NCBI RefSeq assembly: GCF_000347635.1
Contig: NC_020514.1
Span: 2,542,001 to 2,606,000, forward strand
Length of the DNA stretch: 64,000 bases
Origin: Paraglaciecola psychrophila 170
GTDB lineage: Bacteria; Pseudomonadota; Gammaproteobacteria; Enterobacterales; Alteromonadaceae
Direction of reading: 5' to 3'
Under the pieces are notes generated by a model. The model did no database searches. It was given only the letters and a program-made list of their open reading frames with translations, and had not been told where the DNA came from. The translations under genes were made by a program, and so were the position numbers. Positions 9,354 to 19,590 of the stretch are shown in pieces. The first letter of the stretch is position 1. Every line of letters starts with the position of its first letter.

Positions 9354-11345
9354 TTAGCGTTTTATTAATGCCAGTTGTGTATCTTGATTAAGTACTACCC
9401 ACCAACGGTTCCCATAGTTATTATCGACGCCAACTAATGGTTCCTCGGCGCAATTATCTGGTCGGCTAGGTGTTATGTCGAGCATGGTATCTGACCAAGG
9501 TAGTTCAACAATACACTCTGCTTTGGTAATAGGTTGCCAGATACCCGCTACTTTATGTGCAAGATTCACTGTGCTTGCATCCATTTTAGCTACGCCTGTA
9601 AATTGCACTGCATAGGTGTCAGATACCGCATCACTGATATCCCACTTTTTACTAGCCGTTGTCGGCAACGTTACTGCTGATTTAGCGCTTCCATCTGTTT
9701 GTGATCTGGCTAAACCTGTGTCCACGGTAATGTCTTTGTTGCCACCATAGGCATTTTGATACATACCTGTTTGGTTTTGTGTGCCGCTGACAATCAAAAT
9801 ATCAGATTCAGTCTCGTTAGCAGTTAACCAACTTAAGGTAATATATTCTTTTAAGTCGATGGATGTTTCGGGAATGATTAATTCATTTGCAGCTTCATCC
9901 GGTATGGCGCGATTTGGGCTATTAAGGTTTGGGGTCCATTTTTCGTGGTAAACAAATAACCATTGGTAAGCAAGACGAGTAAGGTCCATTAACGTTTCTG
10001 CGCGGCTAAATCCTGGCGTAAAACTAAAATCTCTAGTGCGGGTATCGGTTCGATTAAAAGTATCATTACTGCCCCCTACTAATCTTGCAAATGAACCGTC
10101 ATCACCGTAACAATCGTTGCTTAAATATTGGGTTTGAAAAACAAGGACAGGACGTGTACCAGCTGCAATAGAGTTCGGGTAGACCATGGTTTCACAGCGG
10201 TTTGTGGTACGTGAAAATTTGTCCATTAAATGCCAATCAGCAGTAAACGCATAACTGTCATCATTGCTTTTAGCTTGATGCTCTGCGTAGTAGGCCTCAT
10301 AATCAACTTGTTCACCTTGAAAGGTTAACATTGCTGAGTTGACATCATAATGATCAGAACCATTTCCTTGGTTATAAGTGGCATTTTTTTGTGAAACTAA
10401 CATTTGTACCAGCTCACGTTCGCCATATCGATATTCATAACCCTTATATGATGCATTCCCAGACATAATTTGTGTATAAGCACCCATACGGTAATTTCCA
10501 CCAGTAGGAGTAGAACTCGATGGTAAGGTCTCTAACGTATTTTTGGCTGTAATGAGCGAGCGTTGATATTGATGTTCGTGCCCTTGAACGTAAATAACAT
10601 CGTTGTCTGAAAAAAATTGACGGATTTCTGGCTGAACATCGTAAACCCAATTGTCATCTTTTGTACCATCAACGATTTGTTCACGTGTTTGGCCATATTT
10701 GGCTCCAATCAAGCCGTCGTGGCTGGCAACAACAATGTGTCTAATATTGTCTTGTTTTGATAGTATCGTGTCTTTTATCCATTGAAACGCAACCGGTAAG
10801 TTGTAATAGGCTAAACCGAAAATCAGTACGTTTTCACGTACCACATAATAGTTCATCCACTCATATCCTGGCATGTGAACTGCATCTTCGGGAATGTAGT
10901 TTTTCATGTTGTCTATCCATTCGACAGTATATGCGTGACTGGTTTCGTGATTCCCCATAACAGGTAAAAACTCGATGCCTTTATCTTTGTATTGTTTGGC
11001 GACCGATATCCATTCTGCAAATTCTTCGGTACTGCCACCATCAGTTAAATCACCCAGTGCCAGTACCATATCAACACCGGCAGATTTTTGGTGACTAAGG
11101 ACGTTTCTCATGGGGTGCAATGCTACATGTGTTTGGCCTGTTTCGTCGCTTCCTCCCTGTGTGTCAGGTAATAGGCCAATAATAAATTTGGGAGCTGGAA
11201 TTGGCGCTGGTAGCAAGCTAGGTATGGGTTTAACAGGGATTTCTACAAAACTGTCAGTGCCTGAACCGCAGGCAAAAAGAGTCATTGCTAATGCTATTGA
11301 TATAGGTGCTTGCAGAGTTTTACGGATATTAATACTGTTTTTCAT
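9354..11345 (-). CDS. Calcineurin-like metallophosphoesterase lipoprotein
   Basis: A 663-residue secreted lipoprotein: the N-terminal signal peptide ends in a lipobox (TLFAC, then Gly), so it is probably an outer-membrane lipoprotein. The phosphoesterase fold follows at about 50-270, with metal-binding motifs in the expected order: LPDTQ, ALGDLTDGG, GNHE, ASHDG and QGHEH. Such enzymes use two metal ions to hydrolyse phosphomono- or diesters in the periplasm or at the surface. The C-terminal ~350 residues, which include a FQTQYLSNDCYGDDG region and a beta-rich end, are not assignable and are much longer than a bare catalytic domain. The gene is monocistronic with its own terminator. The substrate is unknown. 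Confidence 0.85.
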   Translation of the reverse strand: MKNSINIRKTLQAPISIALAMTLFACGSGTDSFVEIPVKPIPSLLPAPIPAPKFIIGLLPDTQGGSDETGQTHVALHPMRNVLSHQKSAGVDMVLALGDLTDGGSTEEFAEWISVAKQYKDKGIEFLPVMGNHETSHAYTVEWIDNMKNYIPEDAVHMPGYEWMNYYVVRENVLIFGLAYYNLPVAFQWIKDTILSKQDNIRHIVVASHDGLIGAKYGQTREQIVDGTKDDNWVYDVQPEIRQFFSDNDVIYVQGHEHQYQRSLITAKNTLETLPSSSTPTGGNYRMGAYTQIMSGNASYKGYEYRYGERELVQMLVSQKNATYNQGNGSDHYDVNSAMLTFQGEQVDYEAYYAEHQAKSNDDSYAFTADWHLMDKFSRTTNRCETMVYPNSIAAGTRPVLVFQTQYLSNDCYGDDGSFARLVGGSNDTFNRTDTRTRDFSFTPGFSRAETLMDLTRLAYQWLFVYHEKWTPNLNSPNRAIPDEAANELIIPETSIDLKEYITLSWLTANETESDILIVSGTQNQTGMYQNAYGGNKDITVDTGLARSQTDGSAKSAVTLPTTASKKWDISDAVSDTYAVQFTGVAKMDASTVNLAHKVAGIWQPITKAECIVELPWSDTMLDITPSRPDNCAEEPLVGVDNNYGNRWWVVLNQDTQLALIKR

Positions 11346-11739
11346 GATTTCACTTATCTTTGATTACGGTTAGTAAAAAACAAGTTAATCAATAAAGTAT
11401 TACTGAATAGGTTTATTTGTATGAATATTTTATTAAGTTTATAATGAGCGGCATTGTAGTTTGCTGTAAACACTTCTGCTCAATCATGCCTAATTATTGA
11501 GCAGAAGTGATCAAGGTGACTATTCAACTAAAAGGCAGCAGCTGAGAGGTGTTTTCTTAGATTAGCTAAACCCACCAAAATCTAACGACATATTTACGCC
11601 TTGGTCCTTATCAGATTTGGGCATGTTGTACTATTGCAGCTGTTAACTTGCTTATTTTTACAATGGTTGGCAACATATTTCTATATTTTCAAGAGTTGGT
11701 ATGACTCGCACGGGAAACGAACATAATTACTAGGAAAAC
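11346..11739. other. Divergent promoter region of metallophosphoesterase and PrnB-like genes
   Basis: No gene is seen. It contains a perfect 14-bp inverted repeat (11471-11509, listed separately). Promoters for both directions are expected but not assigned. Confidence 0.45.
11471..11509. repeat. Perfect 14-bp inverted repeat between divergent genes
   Basis: CACTTCTGCTCAAT at 11471-11484 and its reverse complement at 11496-11509 are separated by 11 bases. No T tract follows, so a terminator is unlikely. It lies 126 bp from the metallophosphoesterase start and 230 bp from the PrnB-like start, and could be an operator or an RNA hairpin. Confidence 0.6.
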
Positions 11740-12918
11740 ATGAAATTACTGACGCCAAAAACACAAGCCTTTGATAGCTGGATCCGCAGCCAGTTTGTGC
11801 AGCTTAATGATGAATTAGAAGGTCTCTATTTCCAACAAGAAGACAAGTCTAATGTCCAGGGAATAGGTGATGATACAAAACAAACATTGGAGAGAGAAGG
11901 ACGAGATTTAATAATAGAATTATTGGCTGAGGGTAATACTGATCAGGGCTTTGACAGCGCTTTTGATTTATTAGGGAATGTGGGCCTTTATATGGCTGCC
12001 TGCCGCCGCCACGAAATTACTGAGCCTAGTCGTGAGACGACTTCACCGTTAGTTGAAGCTTCCGCTTTAGCCATGCATATTGGTGCCTCGATTGGCGTTA
12101 CACCGCGTTTCGCTACAGCCCATTTAACTACTCATAATAGTGCCCAAAATGGCACATATAAACGCTTCACTAGTTTGCAAGATGAAAAGCTATTTTTAGA
12201 TTATAATACCCGCGGAATTTTGGCTTACAAAAGAGCTGCAGAGGCACTTTTAAAAATTCAACCGCTGGGGATTTCGCATCCTATCTGCCATGATTTATTG
12301 GTATCATGTCAAAAGGCATTGCAGGAAGTAATAGATTCGAATGCTATCTTATTTGAACGCTTAGATGCGACTCGCTTTTTCTATTGTGTTCGTCCTTACT
12401 ATAAACCTTACCGTGTGGGTTCCCAAGTTTTTCGTGGCGCCAATGCTGGCGATTTTGCGGGTATCAATGTTATTGATATGCAGTTGGGTTTGTGTTTGGC
12501 AAACGACCCCGATTATTCTCAGTTATTAGTGGATAAGTTTCTCTACATGATGCCCGAGGATCAGACTTTATTACGTGACTGTATGCGACGCGAAAGTCTT
12601 ATGAACAAATTTCTGGAAGCTGAAAATCATTCCGATCAAGACTGGTATCAGGCCAACGTATCCCAATTCTTTAAAGCGTGTACCTTACATGGCGAAACAG
12701 CTAATCAGCATCATGAACAATTGGTCAATAAGTATATTACACAACCTGCCAGTCAGTTAACTCAAACCCATTTAAGCACCGTGACGGCTAGTGGTCCTCC
12801 TCTAGCTTCTTTGCTAAGCGGATTAGAAAAACTCAAAGATAAACGCATGGCAAATGAGAGAAGCGATATTCTGACTCGCTTTGATGATCTCAAAATACTT
12901 AAGGCTAGCCTTAGATGA
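11740..12918 (+). CDS. PrnB-like heme protein (DUF1864, indoleamine dioxygenase superfamily)
   Basis: A 392-residue, mostly helical protein matching the family of monodechloroaminopyrrolnitrin synthase (PrnB). The hallmark central block is present (KPYRVGSQVFRGANAGDFAG, then NVIDMQLGLC and YMMPEDQTLLRDC), as is a helical N-terminal part with candidate heme-ligand histidines (for example in LAMHIGASIGV and TAHLTTHN). PrnB acts on 7-chlorotryptophan; relatives are heme proteins that bind tryptophan-like substrates. No pyrrolnitrin genes (prnA, prnC, prnD) are present, so the product is different. The stop overlaps the start of the next gene (ATGA), indicating translational coupling to a PLP enzyme. 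A two-enzyme amino acid-modifying module is inferred. Confidence 0.8.
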   Translation: MKLLTPKTQAFDSWIRSQFVQLNDELEGLYFQQEDKSNVQGIGDDTKQTLEREGRDLIIELLAEGNTDQGFDSAFDLLGNVGLYMAACRRHEITEPSRETTSPLVEASALAMHIGASIGVTPRFATAHLTTHNSAQNGTYKRFTSLQDEKLFLDYNTRGILAYKRAAEALLKIQPLGISHPICHDLLVSCQKALQEVIDSNAILFERLDATRFFYCVRPYYKPYRVGSQVFRGANAGDFAGINVIDMQLGLCLANDPDYSQLLVDKFLYMMPEDQTLLRDCMRRESLMNKFLEAENHSDQDWYQANVSQFFKACTLHGETANQHHEQLVNKYITQPASQLTQTHLSTVTASGPPLASLLSGLEKLKDKRMANERSDILTRFDDLKILKASLR

Positions 12919-14051
12919 CATTAGCATTATCTAGCAAGGATTATAAAACAGACTTTTGCTTACCTGAGAAAGGCTGTTATCTGCTGAATCACTCGGTTGG
13001 TCGCCCCCTTAAAAGCGCACAACAGTTTTTTCAGGAGGCATATTTTAGCCCTTGGCAAAACCTGAGTACAGAGCCTTGGCAGCAATGGCTTAGCAGCATC
13101 GAAACATTTCAGTCTGCATTGGGGCTTCTATTCAACCACGGGCCGGAAAATTTTTGTCCTCAGGCCAATTTATCTAGTGCCTTGTGCAAGCTTGTTATGT
13201 CACACCCCAGGTTGACGAAGCCATTCGCCAAGGTGCTAATGAGTGAACAAGATTTCCCCAGTATGGGGTTTGCAATTAGTCATGCTTTACCTGAATGTGA
13301 TATTTCTTTTATCCCTAAAAACTTAGACATTACCTCAGCAGACGTGTGGCACTCACATTTAAGCCAAGACATAGACTTAGTGTTTATCAGTCAAGTCTAT
13401 TCTAACTCTGGGCAACAGGCGCCCGTTAAATCCATAGTCGAAGTAGCTAAACAGCAGGGCATTCTGAGTCTAATAGATGTGGCACAATCGGCAGGCCTAA
13501 TTCCTTTAGACTTAACCGAAATAGCCCCTGACTTTATGATTGGCTCATCTGTGAAATGGTTATGTTCAGGTCCAGGTGCGGCTTACTTATGGGTACATCC
13601 TAGTCAGATAAACCATTGTGAACCAAAAGATGTCGGTTGGTTTTCCCATGACAACCCCTTTGAGTTTGACATACACAACTTTCAATATCGTGAGGGGGCA
13701 TTACGTTTTTGGGGCGGGACACCGTCAGTGACTCCCTTTATTCTGGCGGCTCACGGTATAGGTTATGCTAACCAAATAACGCCCGGCCTAGCCAGACAGC
13801 ATAATCTTAGGCTTTTAGCTCTGCTGGATAAAGCGTTTGGGGAGCAACTTGTGTCACCTAAGGATGCCCAAAAATGCAGTGGCACAGCCATACTTCAGTT
13901 TGGTAAAGCGCAAAGCTCCGTACTCAATGCTTTAAAATTAGCTCAAATAGGGGTTGATGCTAGAAGTTTAGGGATCCGGGTCTCGCCACATATCTATAAT
14001 GATGAAGATGATATCGAGTATTTGATCCAGGTGATCAATCAAGCCTGTTAA
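12915..14051 (+). CDS. Aminotransferase class V-fold PLP enzyme (kynureninase/cysteine desulfurase-like)
   Basis: A 378-residue fold-type I PLP enzyme. The cofactor-binding aspartate is in LIDVAQSAGLIP and the Schiff-base lysine in GSSVKWLCSGPGAAYLWV. The ending (IGVDARSLGIRVSPHIYNDEDD) with its SPHIYN motif is typical of class V enzymes. Family members are aminotransferases, kynureninases, desulfurases or epimerases; the reaction here is not determined. Its start codon lies inside the stop of the PrnB-like gene, so both are made from one mRNA in matched amounts. The pair probably acts on the same amino acid (a tryptophan-like substrate by analogy with PrnB). Confidence 0.82.
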   Translation: MTLALSSKDYKTDFCLPEKGCYLLNHSVGRPLKSAQQFFQEAYFSPWQNLSTEPWQQWLSSIETFQSALGLLFNHGPENFCPQANLSSALCKLVMSHPRLTKPFAKVLMSEQDFPSMGFAISHALPECDISFIPKNLDITSADVWHSHLSQDIDLVFISQVYSNSGQQAPVKSIVEVAKQQGILSLIDVAQSAGLIPLDLTEIAPDFMIGSSVKWLCSGPGAAYLWVHPSQINHCEPKDVGWFSHDNPFEFDIHNFQYREGALRFWGGTPSVTPFILAAHGIGYANQITPGLARQHNLRLLALLDKAFGEQLVSPKDAQKCSGTAILQFGKAQSSVLNALKLAQIGVDARSLGIRVSPHIYNDEDDIEYLIQVINQAC

Positions 14052-14164
14052 TATTAGAGGGCATTTTCCCCAAAACATACATAGACATTATTGCTTATGA
14101 AAGATAGCCGACTAATGGCTGCCGCTAGTCATAGAGGGTAAGTACTTAAATTTAAAACATTATT

Positions 14165-14791
14165 TTAGGCACCATTTAAAGTACTATTTAAGGCATCTTT
14201 TGCTTCAGGAAAAAGCTGTACGATACCACTTTTCCCATCCCAGTCAGCGACTAGCCAAATTTGTTCAAAAGGATGAGTAGAGGGAATTTTTATACAATGT
14301 TGCTGAGTTAGGATTTCCTTCTTGTCCCAAGCTGGATGAGTATTCCTGATCACTAACCAAACCCGTTTGGTTTTATAGCGCTTATAGGACTTATTAAATA
14401 GAATTCGGTTTAGGGCAGTTAAGAGTCGAGCATCAGGCTCAGTGGTTTTTTCTAATTGTTGCAGTTCTTGATGGGTTTGCTCACTTAATTCCCGTTGCAG
14501 TATTTGCATAGCTTCTTGCTCACTGCCATATAAATGTGCCACTTCTAAATCTAAGCGCTCTCCTTGAAAACAACAAGACACATCTGGTTTGGCGGGGCGG
14601 TTATGCCAAAGGTGGTGTATTGGATTGCCAGTCTCGTGTTCATGCCAGCGCATAAATAGTTTTGCCGCCTGATGCTCCAGCTCTATTTTTTCATACTCAC
14701 TGTTATTTAATTCAGACACTAGAGGATTTCCTAGTCCAATTGGCCATAAATTAGCAACAAAGATGGCCAAAGAAAAGTATTGTTGTGACAA
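14165..14791 (-). CDS. Conserved hypothetical protein, possible PD-(D/E)XK-like core
   Basis: A 208-residue soluble protein of unknown family. A segment around KPDVSCCFQGERLDLEVAH has the spacing of a PD-(D/E)XK nuclease core (Asp, about ten residues, Glu), and a KRVWLVIRNTHPAWDK strand follows; this is a weak resemblance only. The annotated start is TTG (14791). An ATG at 14801 is one base out of frame across a T3 run, so the true N-terminus may be a few residues longer if a base is wrong there. The gene is divergent from the patatin gene and convergent with the PLP enzyme. Confidence 0.5.
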   Translation of the reverse strand: MSQQYFSLAIFVANLWPIGLGNPLVSELNNSEYEKIELEHQAAKLFMRWHEHETGNPIHHLWHNRPAKPDVSCCFQGERLDLEVAHLYGSEQEAMQILQRELSEQTHQELQQLEKTTEPDARLLTALNRILFNKSYKRYKTKRVWLVIRNTHPAWDKKEILTQQHCIKIPSTHPFEQIWLVADWDGKSGIVQLFPEAKDALNSTLNGA

Positions 14792-14998
14792 ATTCTGACA
14801 TCGTCATATATGAGTGGTGTTGGGTTAATGAAGATTAAAAATAAATGATTGATTTTTGATAGATGCTGGCGAAATTCTTTAAAATACCATTAATCCTCAT
14901 TTTTTCTTTTATGTTTATATCAGTTATCTTGATGGTTCCCCCTTTTTATTTTGATTATACTGTTTCATGCATTTTTATTATTGTGGAACACTGGCTAC

Positions 14999-16485
14999 AT
15001 GCTGTCTATTTCTTCTAGTTTTTCTCTTACCCGTTTGGAGCGTAAAATGCTTCGCGCCGATAGTTATGCTGACTGGAAAGTTGCAGCGCTTGAGCATGAC
15101 GCTAAGTCTGGTTTTGATACATGGAAAAGCAAGGAAGAGTCAAAAAGTTATGATTATGTGAATATTCGTTCCAGAATAGACGCACTAAAACAGCTCAGAC
15201 GTCAGGGAGACGACATTGGGCTACTATTCGCTTTAAACGAGGGAATTCATGGTAATCAGGGAGGGATGGGCAAATCTATCCTTTATGAAAAAGCTAAATT
15301 TGGCACTAAAAATCTTATTGAAGAGTACGTTGATGAAATAGTAGGTGCCCTCGAGCACATATCTAACATTCCTGAGTCTAGTGACGTCACCAAGGAAGAT
15401 AAGCTGGATTTTTTGAACGTGCCAGTCATTGTTTTGGCCGTTCTGCTTTGATGTTGAGCGGTGCCGGATCACTGGGGCATTTTCATCGTGGGGTCATAAA
15501 GACCTTATTTGAACATAAAGTGTTACCTACCGTTATATCTGGTTCAAGCGCGGGTGCAATCTCTGCTGCCATACTAGGTACCTATTCTGACGAAGAATTA
15601 CCGTCTGTATTAGAAGGTGAACAGGTACTTGATCCGCTACAGGCTGAGATTGATAATCGTCCTAAAAGCCTTCTCCGTAAGCAGTCTGATCCAGCATCCT
15701 TGAAAATAATGTTAGAGGCAATTATTCCTGACATCACCTTTCAGGAAGCCTATGAAAAGACAGGTCGAATGATCAGCATCACTATTGCGCCTTATGAAGA
15801 ACACCAGTCTTCTAGGCTAATGAATGCCATCACTGCACCAAATGTTTATGTGCGTTCGGCAGTCATGGCGTCTTGTGCGGTGCCGGGTGTCTATCCACCT
15901 GTGATGTTGATGGCGAAAAATGTTTACGGTGAGGCTCAACCTCATTTACCGGATCGTCGTTGGGTAGACGGAGCCGTTACAGACGATTTACCCGCTAAAA
16001 GACTCGCCAGACTTTATGGCGTTAATCATTATATTGTCAGTCAGGCGAATCCGTTAGCGCTAGCCATTATGAAGGGTGAACAATATATACCTGTGTCTGA
16101 AGGGGCAAAAAAAGTTTTACGATTATCCACACACGAAATTCTGAAGAGTGGTGAAAAATTTAGTCGACGTTATTTGAGAAAAATTCCTGATGTGGGTAAA
16201 ACGATGAGTATGTTCTATTCGGTTATGGCTCAAGATTACAAAGGTGATGTGAATATTGTCCCTAACTTTAATTTTGTCGATCCTCAAAAACTTCTAGGGC
16301 AACTCACCTCTGATGAAATCCAAGAATTGGTTATTGAAGGAGAGCGATCTACCTGGCCACAATTAGAGCAGATTAAAATTTGTTCTAAAATTGGACATAA
16401 ATTAGATGAAATACTCGATCACCACACCGAGCACAATATCAAACGTTTTTACAAAAAACGCCGCGGGGTCGTAACGAATATTTAG
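14999..16485 (+). pseudogene. DUF3336/patatin-like phospholipase, broken by one frameshift
   Basis: Two overlapping frames together make one full-length patatin-family lipase. The first (14999-15451) carries the N-terminal DUF3336 domain (LFALNEGIHGN, AKFGTKNLIEEYVDEIVGAL). The second carries the patatin domain with oxyanion loop GAGSLG, nucleophile motif GSSAG (15541-15555) and catalytic Asp in DGAVTDDLPA. At 15409-15414 a run of six T gives DFLNV; a seventh T would restore the conserved DFFERASHCFGRSALMLSG. So one T is missing, by mutation or by sequencing error. As written, translation stops before the catalytic domain. If intact, it would hydrolyse membrane acyl lipids. The second frame could be started independently only by ATGs inside the domain. 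Confidence 0.85.
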
Positions 16486-16637
16486 TGCATGTTTAGAAAA
16501 TATGGCGGAGTTAACGTAAATACATCTTTATTATAATTATACTAAAATTATCGATTAAATCTATTAAATCGACGCTTGTTGGGGAGAATGAACCGATTGT
16601 TCATTCTTTGGATCTAAATTTATAAATCAGGATACTA

Positions 16638-17510
16638 ATGACACATTCAACCACATTAATCGACGGACTTTATTTTGGCGAAAGCCCACGCTGGCAAAAT
16701 GACCGCCTCTGGTATAGTGATTTTTACGACCAAGCAGTGAAATCTGTTGATCTGCAAGGCGACAGTAGATTGGAGTTACAATTAGATGAGCAACCTTCTG
16801 GTCTCGGTTGGCTACCCGATGGACGTTTACTAGTTGTATGTATGGAGTCCTTAGCGTTAATGCGGCTTGAAAAAGACGGTTTGGTTTTACATGCTGATTT
16901 GTCTAAATACTCAACACATCTATGTAACGATATGGTGGTTGATAAGCAAGGTAATGCCTATGTAGGTAATTTTGGTTTTAACTTGGATGAGGAGATGCAA
17001 GCTCGTGGTGTAGAGTCAGTGATTGCTGATCATCCCAAGGCCAATATTGTGAAAGTGACACCACAAGGAGATGTGAGTATTGCCACTGGTGGTATGAGTT
17101 TCCCTAATGGCTCTGTCATTTCAGCTGATGGCAAAACCTTAATTGTCGCCGAAACGTTGGGACTGTGTTTAACCGCGTTTGATATTCTTGAAAATGGCTG
17201 TCTTGACAATAGAAGAGAGTGGGCTGCGACAGGTGCACGAGTACCCGATGGGATCTGTCTGAATGCCGACGGTAATATATGGATCGCAAACGCGGTTAGC
17301 AACGAATGCGTCCTCTTTGCACCAGGCGGTGAGGTGTTAGAGATAGTCAATACCAGTCAAAATTGTTATGCCTGTATGCTGGGCGGAGATGATGGTAAAA
17401 CCTTATTTATGCTTACAGCTCAGAGCTCTCAAGCAAAAATAGTTAGCGTAACGAGAGCTGGAAAAATTGAAGTGGCTAATGTTGCATCGCCTGGGGCGGG
17501 TCGTCCTTAA
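16638..17510 (+). CDS. SMP-30/gluconolactonase/LRE family protein
   Basis: A 290-residue six-bladed beta-propeller lactonase. Metal-ligand positions expected for SMP-30 are visible: Glu in FGESPRW near residue 15, Asn in HLCNDMVVD, Asn in SFPNGSV and Asp in VPDGICLNADGNIW. Members hydrolyse sugar or other lactones using Ca2+ or Zn2+; the substrate is unknown. There is no signal peptide, so it should be cytoplasmic. It starts MTHSTTLIDG with a short AGGA-type site upstream (ATCAGGATACTAATG) and forms a single-gene unit. Confidence 0.85.
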   Translation: MTHSTTLIDGLYFGESPRWQNDRLWYSDFYDQAVKSVDLQGDSRLELQLDEQPSGLGWLPDGRLLVVCMESLALMRLEKDGLVLHADLSKYSTHLCNDMVVDKQGNAYVGNFGFNLDEEMQARGVESVIADHPKANIVKVTPQGDVSIATGGMSFPNGSVISADGKTLIVAETLGLCLTAFDILENGCLDNRREWAATGARVPDGICLNADGNIWIANAVSNECVLFAPGGEVLEIVNTSQNCYACMLGGDDGKTLFMLTAQSSQAKIVSVTRAGKIEVANVASPGAGRP

Positions 17511-17973
17511 ATCTGGTTTGGATTATACTTTAGACATTATTACAGTCAGAGATAATATCTTAATGGCTTATGCTGCTTTGAGTTTATCTCTGATTTCGCC
17601 TTTATTTAGCCACCTCATAGACTACTTGAGTCATAATAATTATTACCTGAGAGTAAAGGGTCAACATAACCTGATTCGAGTATTTGATAATTTAAGCAAT
17701 CTTTTTCTAAGAGTTAAGTGTCAGTTTAAGTGTCTAGGGTCACACTAAATCACTTAGTACACTCTTTTCCTCGCTGCAGCTAACAATGGCTTTTAATTTT
17801 CATCATTTTTTTGATTATCCGGTCCACAGACTTTAAGTTGAATAGACTCAGTACATCGTTTACTGTTCTGACGCTTAGTTGTGTTTTATGTAACTAGGCA
17901 GAGTTAAAATCAAGCAGTTCAATGCCGCTGGATTCATTGCATATATTATAAAAAACGACTTGGATTAAACACA
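17511..17973. other. Intergenic region without a recognised gene
   Basis: A frame at 17467-17748 overlaps the end of the SMP-30 gene but has no family signal, no ribosome binding site and a leucine/serine-rich translation typical of chance. No hairpin of note was seen. Confidence 0.4.
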
Positions 17974-19243
17974 ATGACAAAGAAAATTACGCAGATAATT
18001 AAAATTAACAAAATCAATAGAGTCATTGTTTTTGCTTTACTGCTTTTTAGTCCTGTATTACTTGCGAAGGATTATAATTTTACTGCTGCCGAGAGTATTA
18101 TAAATGGATATGTAGACACTCATAAAATTGCCGGGGGAGTCATTCTTGTTATGAAAGATGGTAAGGAACTTCTGCATATAGCCGTCGGTAAACAGGATGT
18201 TGAAGCTGACAAAGACATGAAAATTGATAGTTTGTTTCGTATTGCTTCGCAAACTAAAGCGCTCACCTCAGTAGGCGTAATGATATTAAAAGAACGAGGA
18301 CTCATTAACTTTACAGATCCTATCTCAAAATATATTCCTTCCTTCAAAAAGACTAGCGTTTTAGTTGTGCATAAAGATAAGTCTTATACTGAAGTGCCTG
18401 CAGTACGCGAAATAACTGTACATGATCTCCTTACCCATTCTGCGGGCATAAGTTATGGATGGGGGGATAATAGAAGAAAAATGGAAGGAGATTGGACTTC
18501 ACGGCTGGTATTTTGCAGATAAAAAACAGACCATGAAACAGGCCTTAGCGCCGCTGACAACTTTACCTCAACAAGCTCAGCCGGGTTCAGAATTTGTTTA
18601 TGGTCATAGCACCGATTTACTGGGTGTTATAATCGAATCCATATCAGGGAAAAATTTAAAAGAATTTTTTGAGACAGAAATCACCGGTCCTCTGGGCATG
18701 ATTGATACACATTTTTATATTCCGAAAAGTAAACTAAGTCGCCTGGCTGCTGTATATAACGCCACTGATAGTCATATAAAAAGAGCAAGTGATACCAATA
18801 CAGCAGAAGATTATATGCTTAGCCAAGGTCATTATGCTGCTGGACCAATGCAAGCATTCTCGGGTGGTGCTGGGTTGGTATCAACCGCTAGTGATTATTC
18901 AAAATTACTCTTAATGTTACTGAATCAAGGAACGTTGAATGGAACCAAGATACTCTCGCCTTCATCTGTAGTAGAAATGACAAGCAATCAAATACCTTAC
19001 ATTGATATGGATTGGAACGATGGTTTTGGTTATGGTTTTGCTTTAACAATAGGCAAAGCAGGGGATTTAAAAGGGAAAACACTGCAATATGAGTGGGGCG
19101 GTGCATACAATTCAAAATATTATGTTCGGCCTGAAGATGGGGTGATAGTGATTTATCTTACCCAGTTAATACCAACAAGTGGGCTTAAAGACTGGGAAGA
19201 AATTAATGCCGTTATTAAAATAGCATTGGGTATAGCCCCTTAA
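17974..19243 (+). pseudogene. Serine hydrolase (class C beta-lactamase/esterase family), broken by one frameshift
   Basis: The first frame (17974-18522) has a Sec signal peptide (VIVFALLLFSPVLLAKD) and the nucleophile motif SQTK in FRIASQTKALTS, with THSAGISYG following. The second frame (to 19243) continues with the Y-x-x motif in FVYGHSTDLLGVIIESISG and the remaining domain, ending ALGIAP. They meet at a G6 run (18461-18466). With five G the sequence would read SYGWGIIEEKWKE in one frame, so one extra G is present. If intact (about 420 residues) it would be a periplasmic esterase or penicillin-binding protein-like hydrolase rather than a proven beta-lactamase. Cause of the shift: mutation, slippage or sequencing error. 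Confidence 0.85.
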
Positions 19244-19590
19244 ATTAATAACCTCAACCTACTGCATAAATCCAAAAGTGCTTCAGCACAGAATCACGCT
19301 AAAATTACTTACGTCAAAATTATGAAAAGGCAAAGGGGTTGTGCATTTGGAGCCACTCTAGCCGAATATTTCCTCCGTTACCTAGTATGTGAATATTAAA
19401 TCGGTCTGATATCCACATGCTAGCTAAACCGCTAAATTGCGATTTGATAAGCTTAATTTATCTTAATGTATTTTACTGGATGTGGATGCACCTTACAGCA
19501 TGCTAATGTTGGGCCATGGCTTATTCGCTATACCTCCATCGTCATATGAGTCAAAACGCAACAAACAATGCATAATACAAAACACTCAGT
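19244..19590. other. Intergenic region without a recognised gene
   Basis: No open frame, RNA gene or strong hairpin was recognised between the broken hydrolase and the lipoprotein gene. Confidence 0.4.

Noticed and set aside
17467..17748. 93-codon frame running out of the SMP-30 gene
   Set aside because: It begins inside the SMP-30 coding sequence in another frame and has no family resemblance; it does not repair any truncation, since SMP-30 is full length.
17974..19243. True antibiotic-resistance beta-lactamase
   Set aside because: The SxxK and YGH motifs fit the broad serine hydrolase/EstB-like group, and the gene is frameshifted; a resistance role is not supported.
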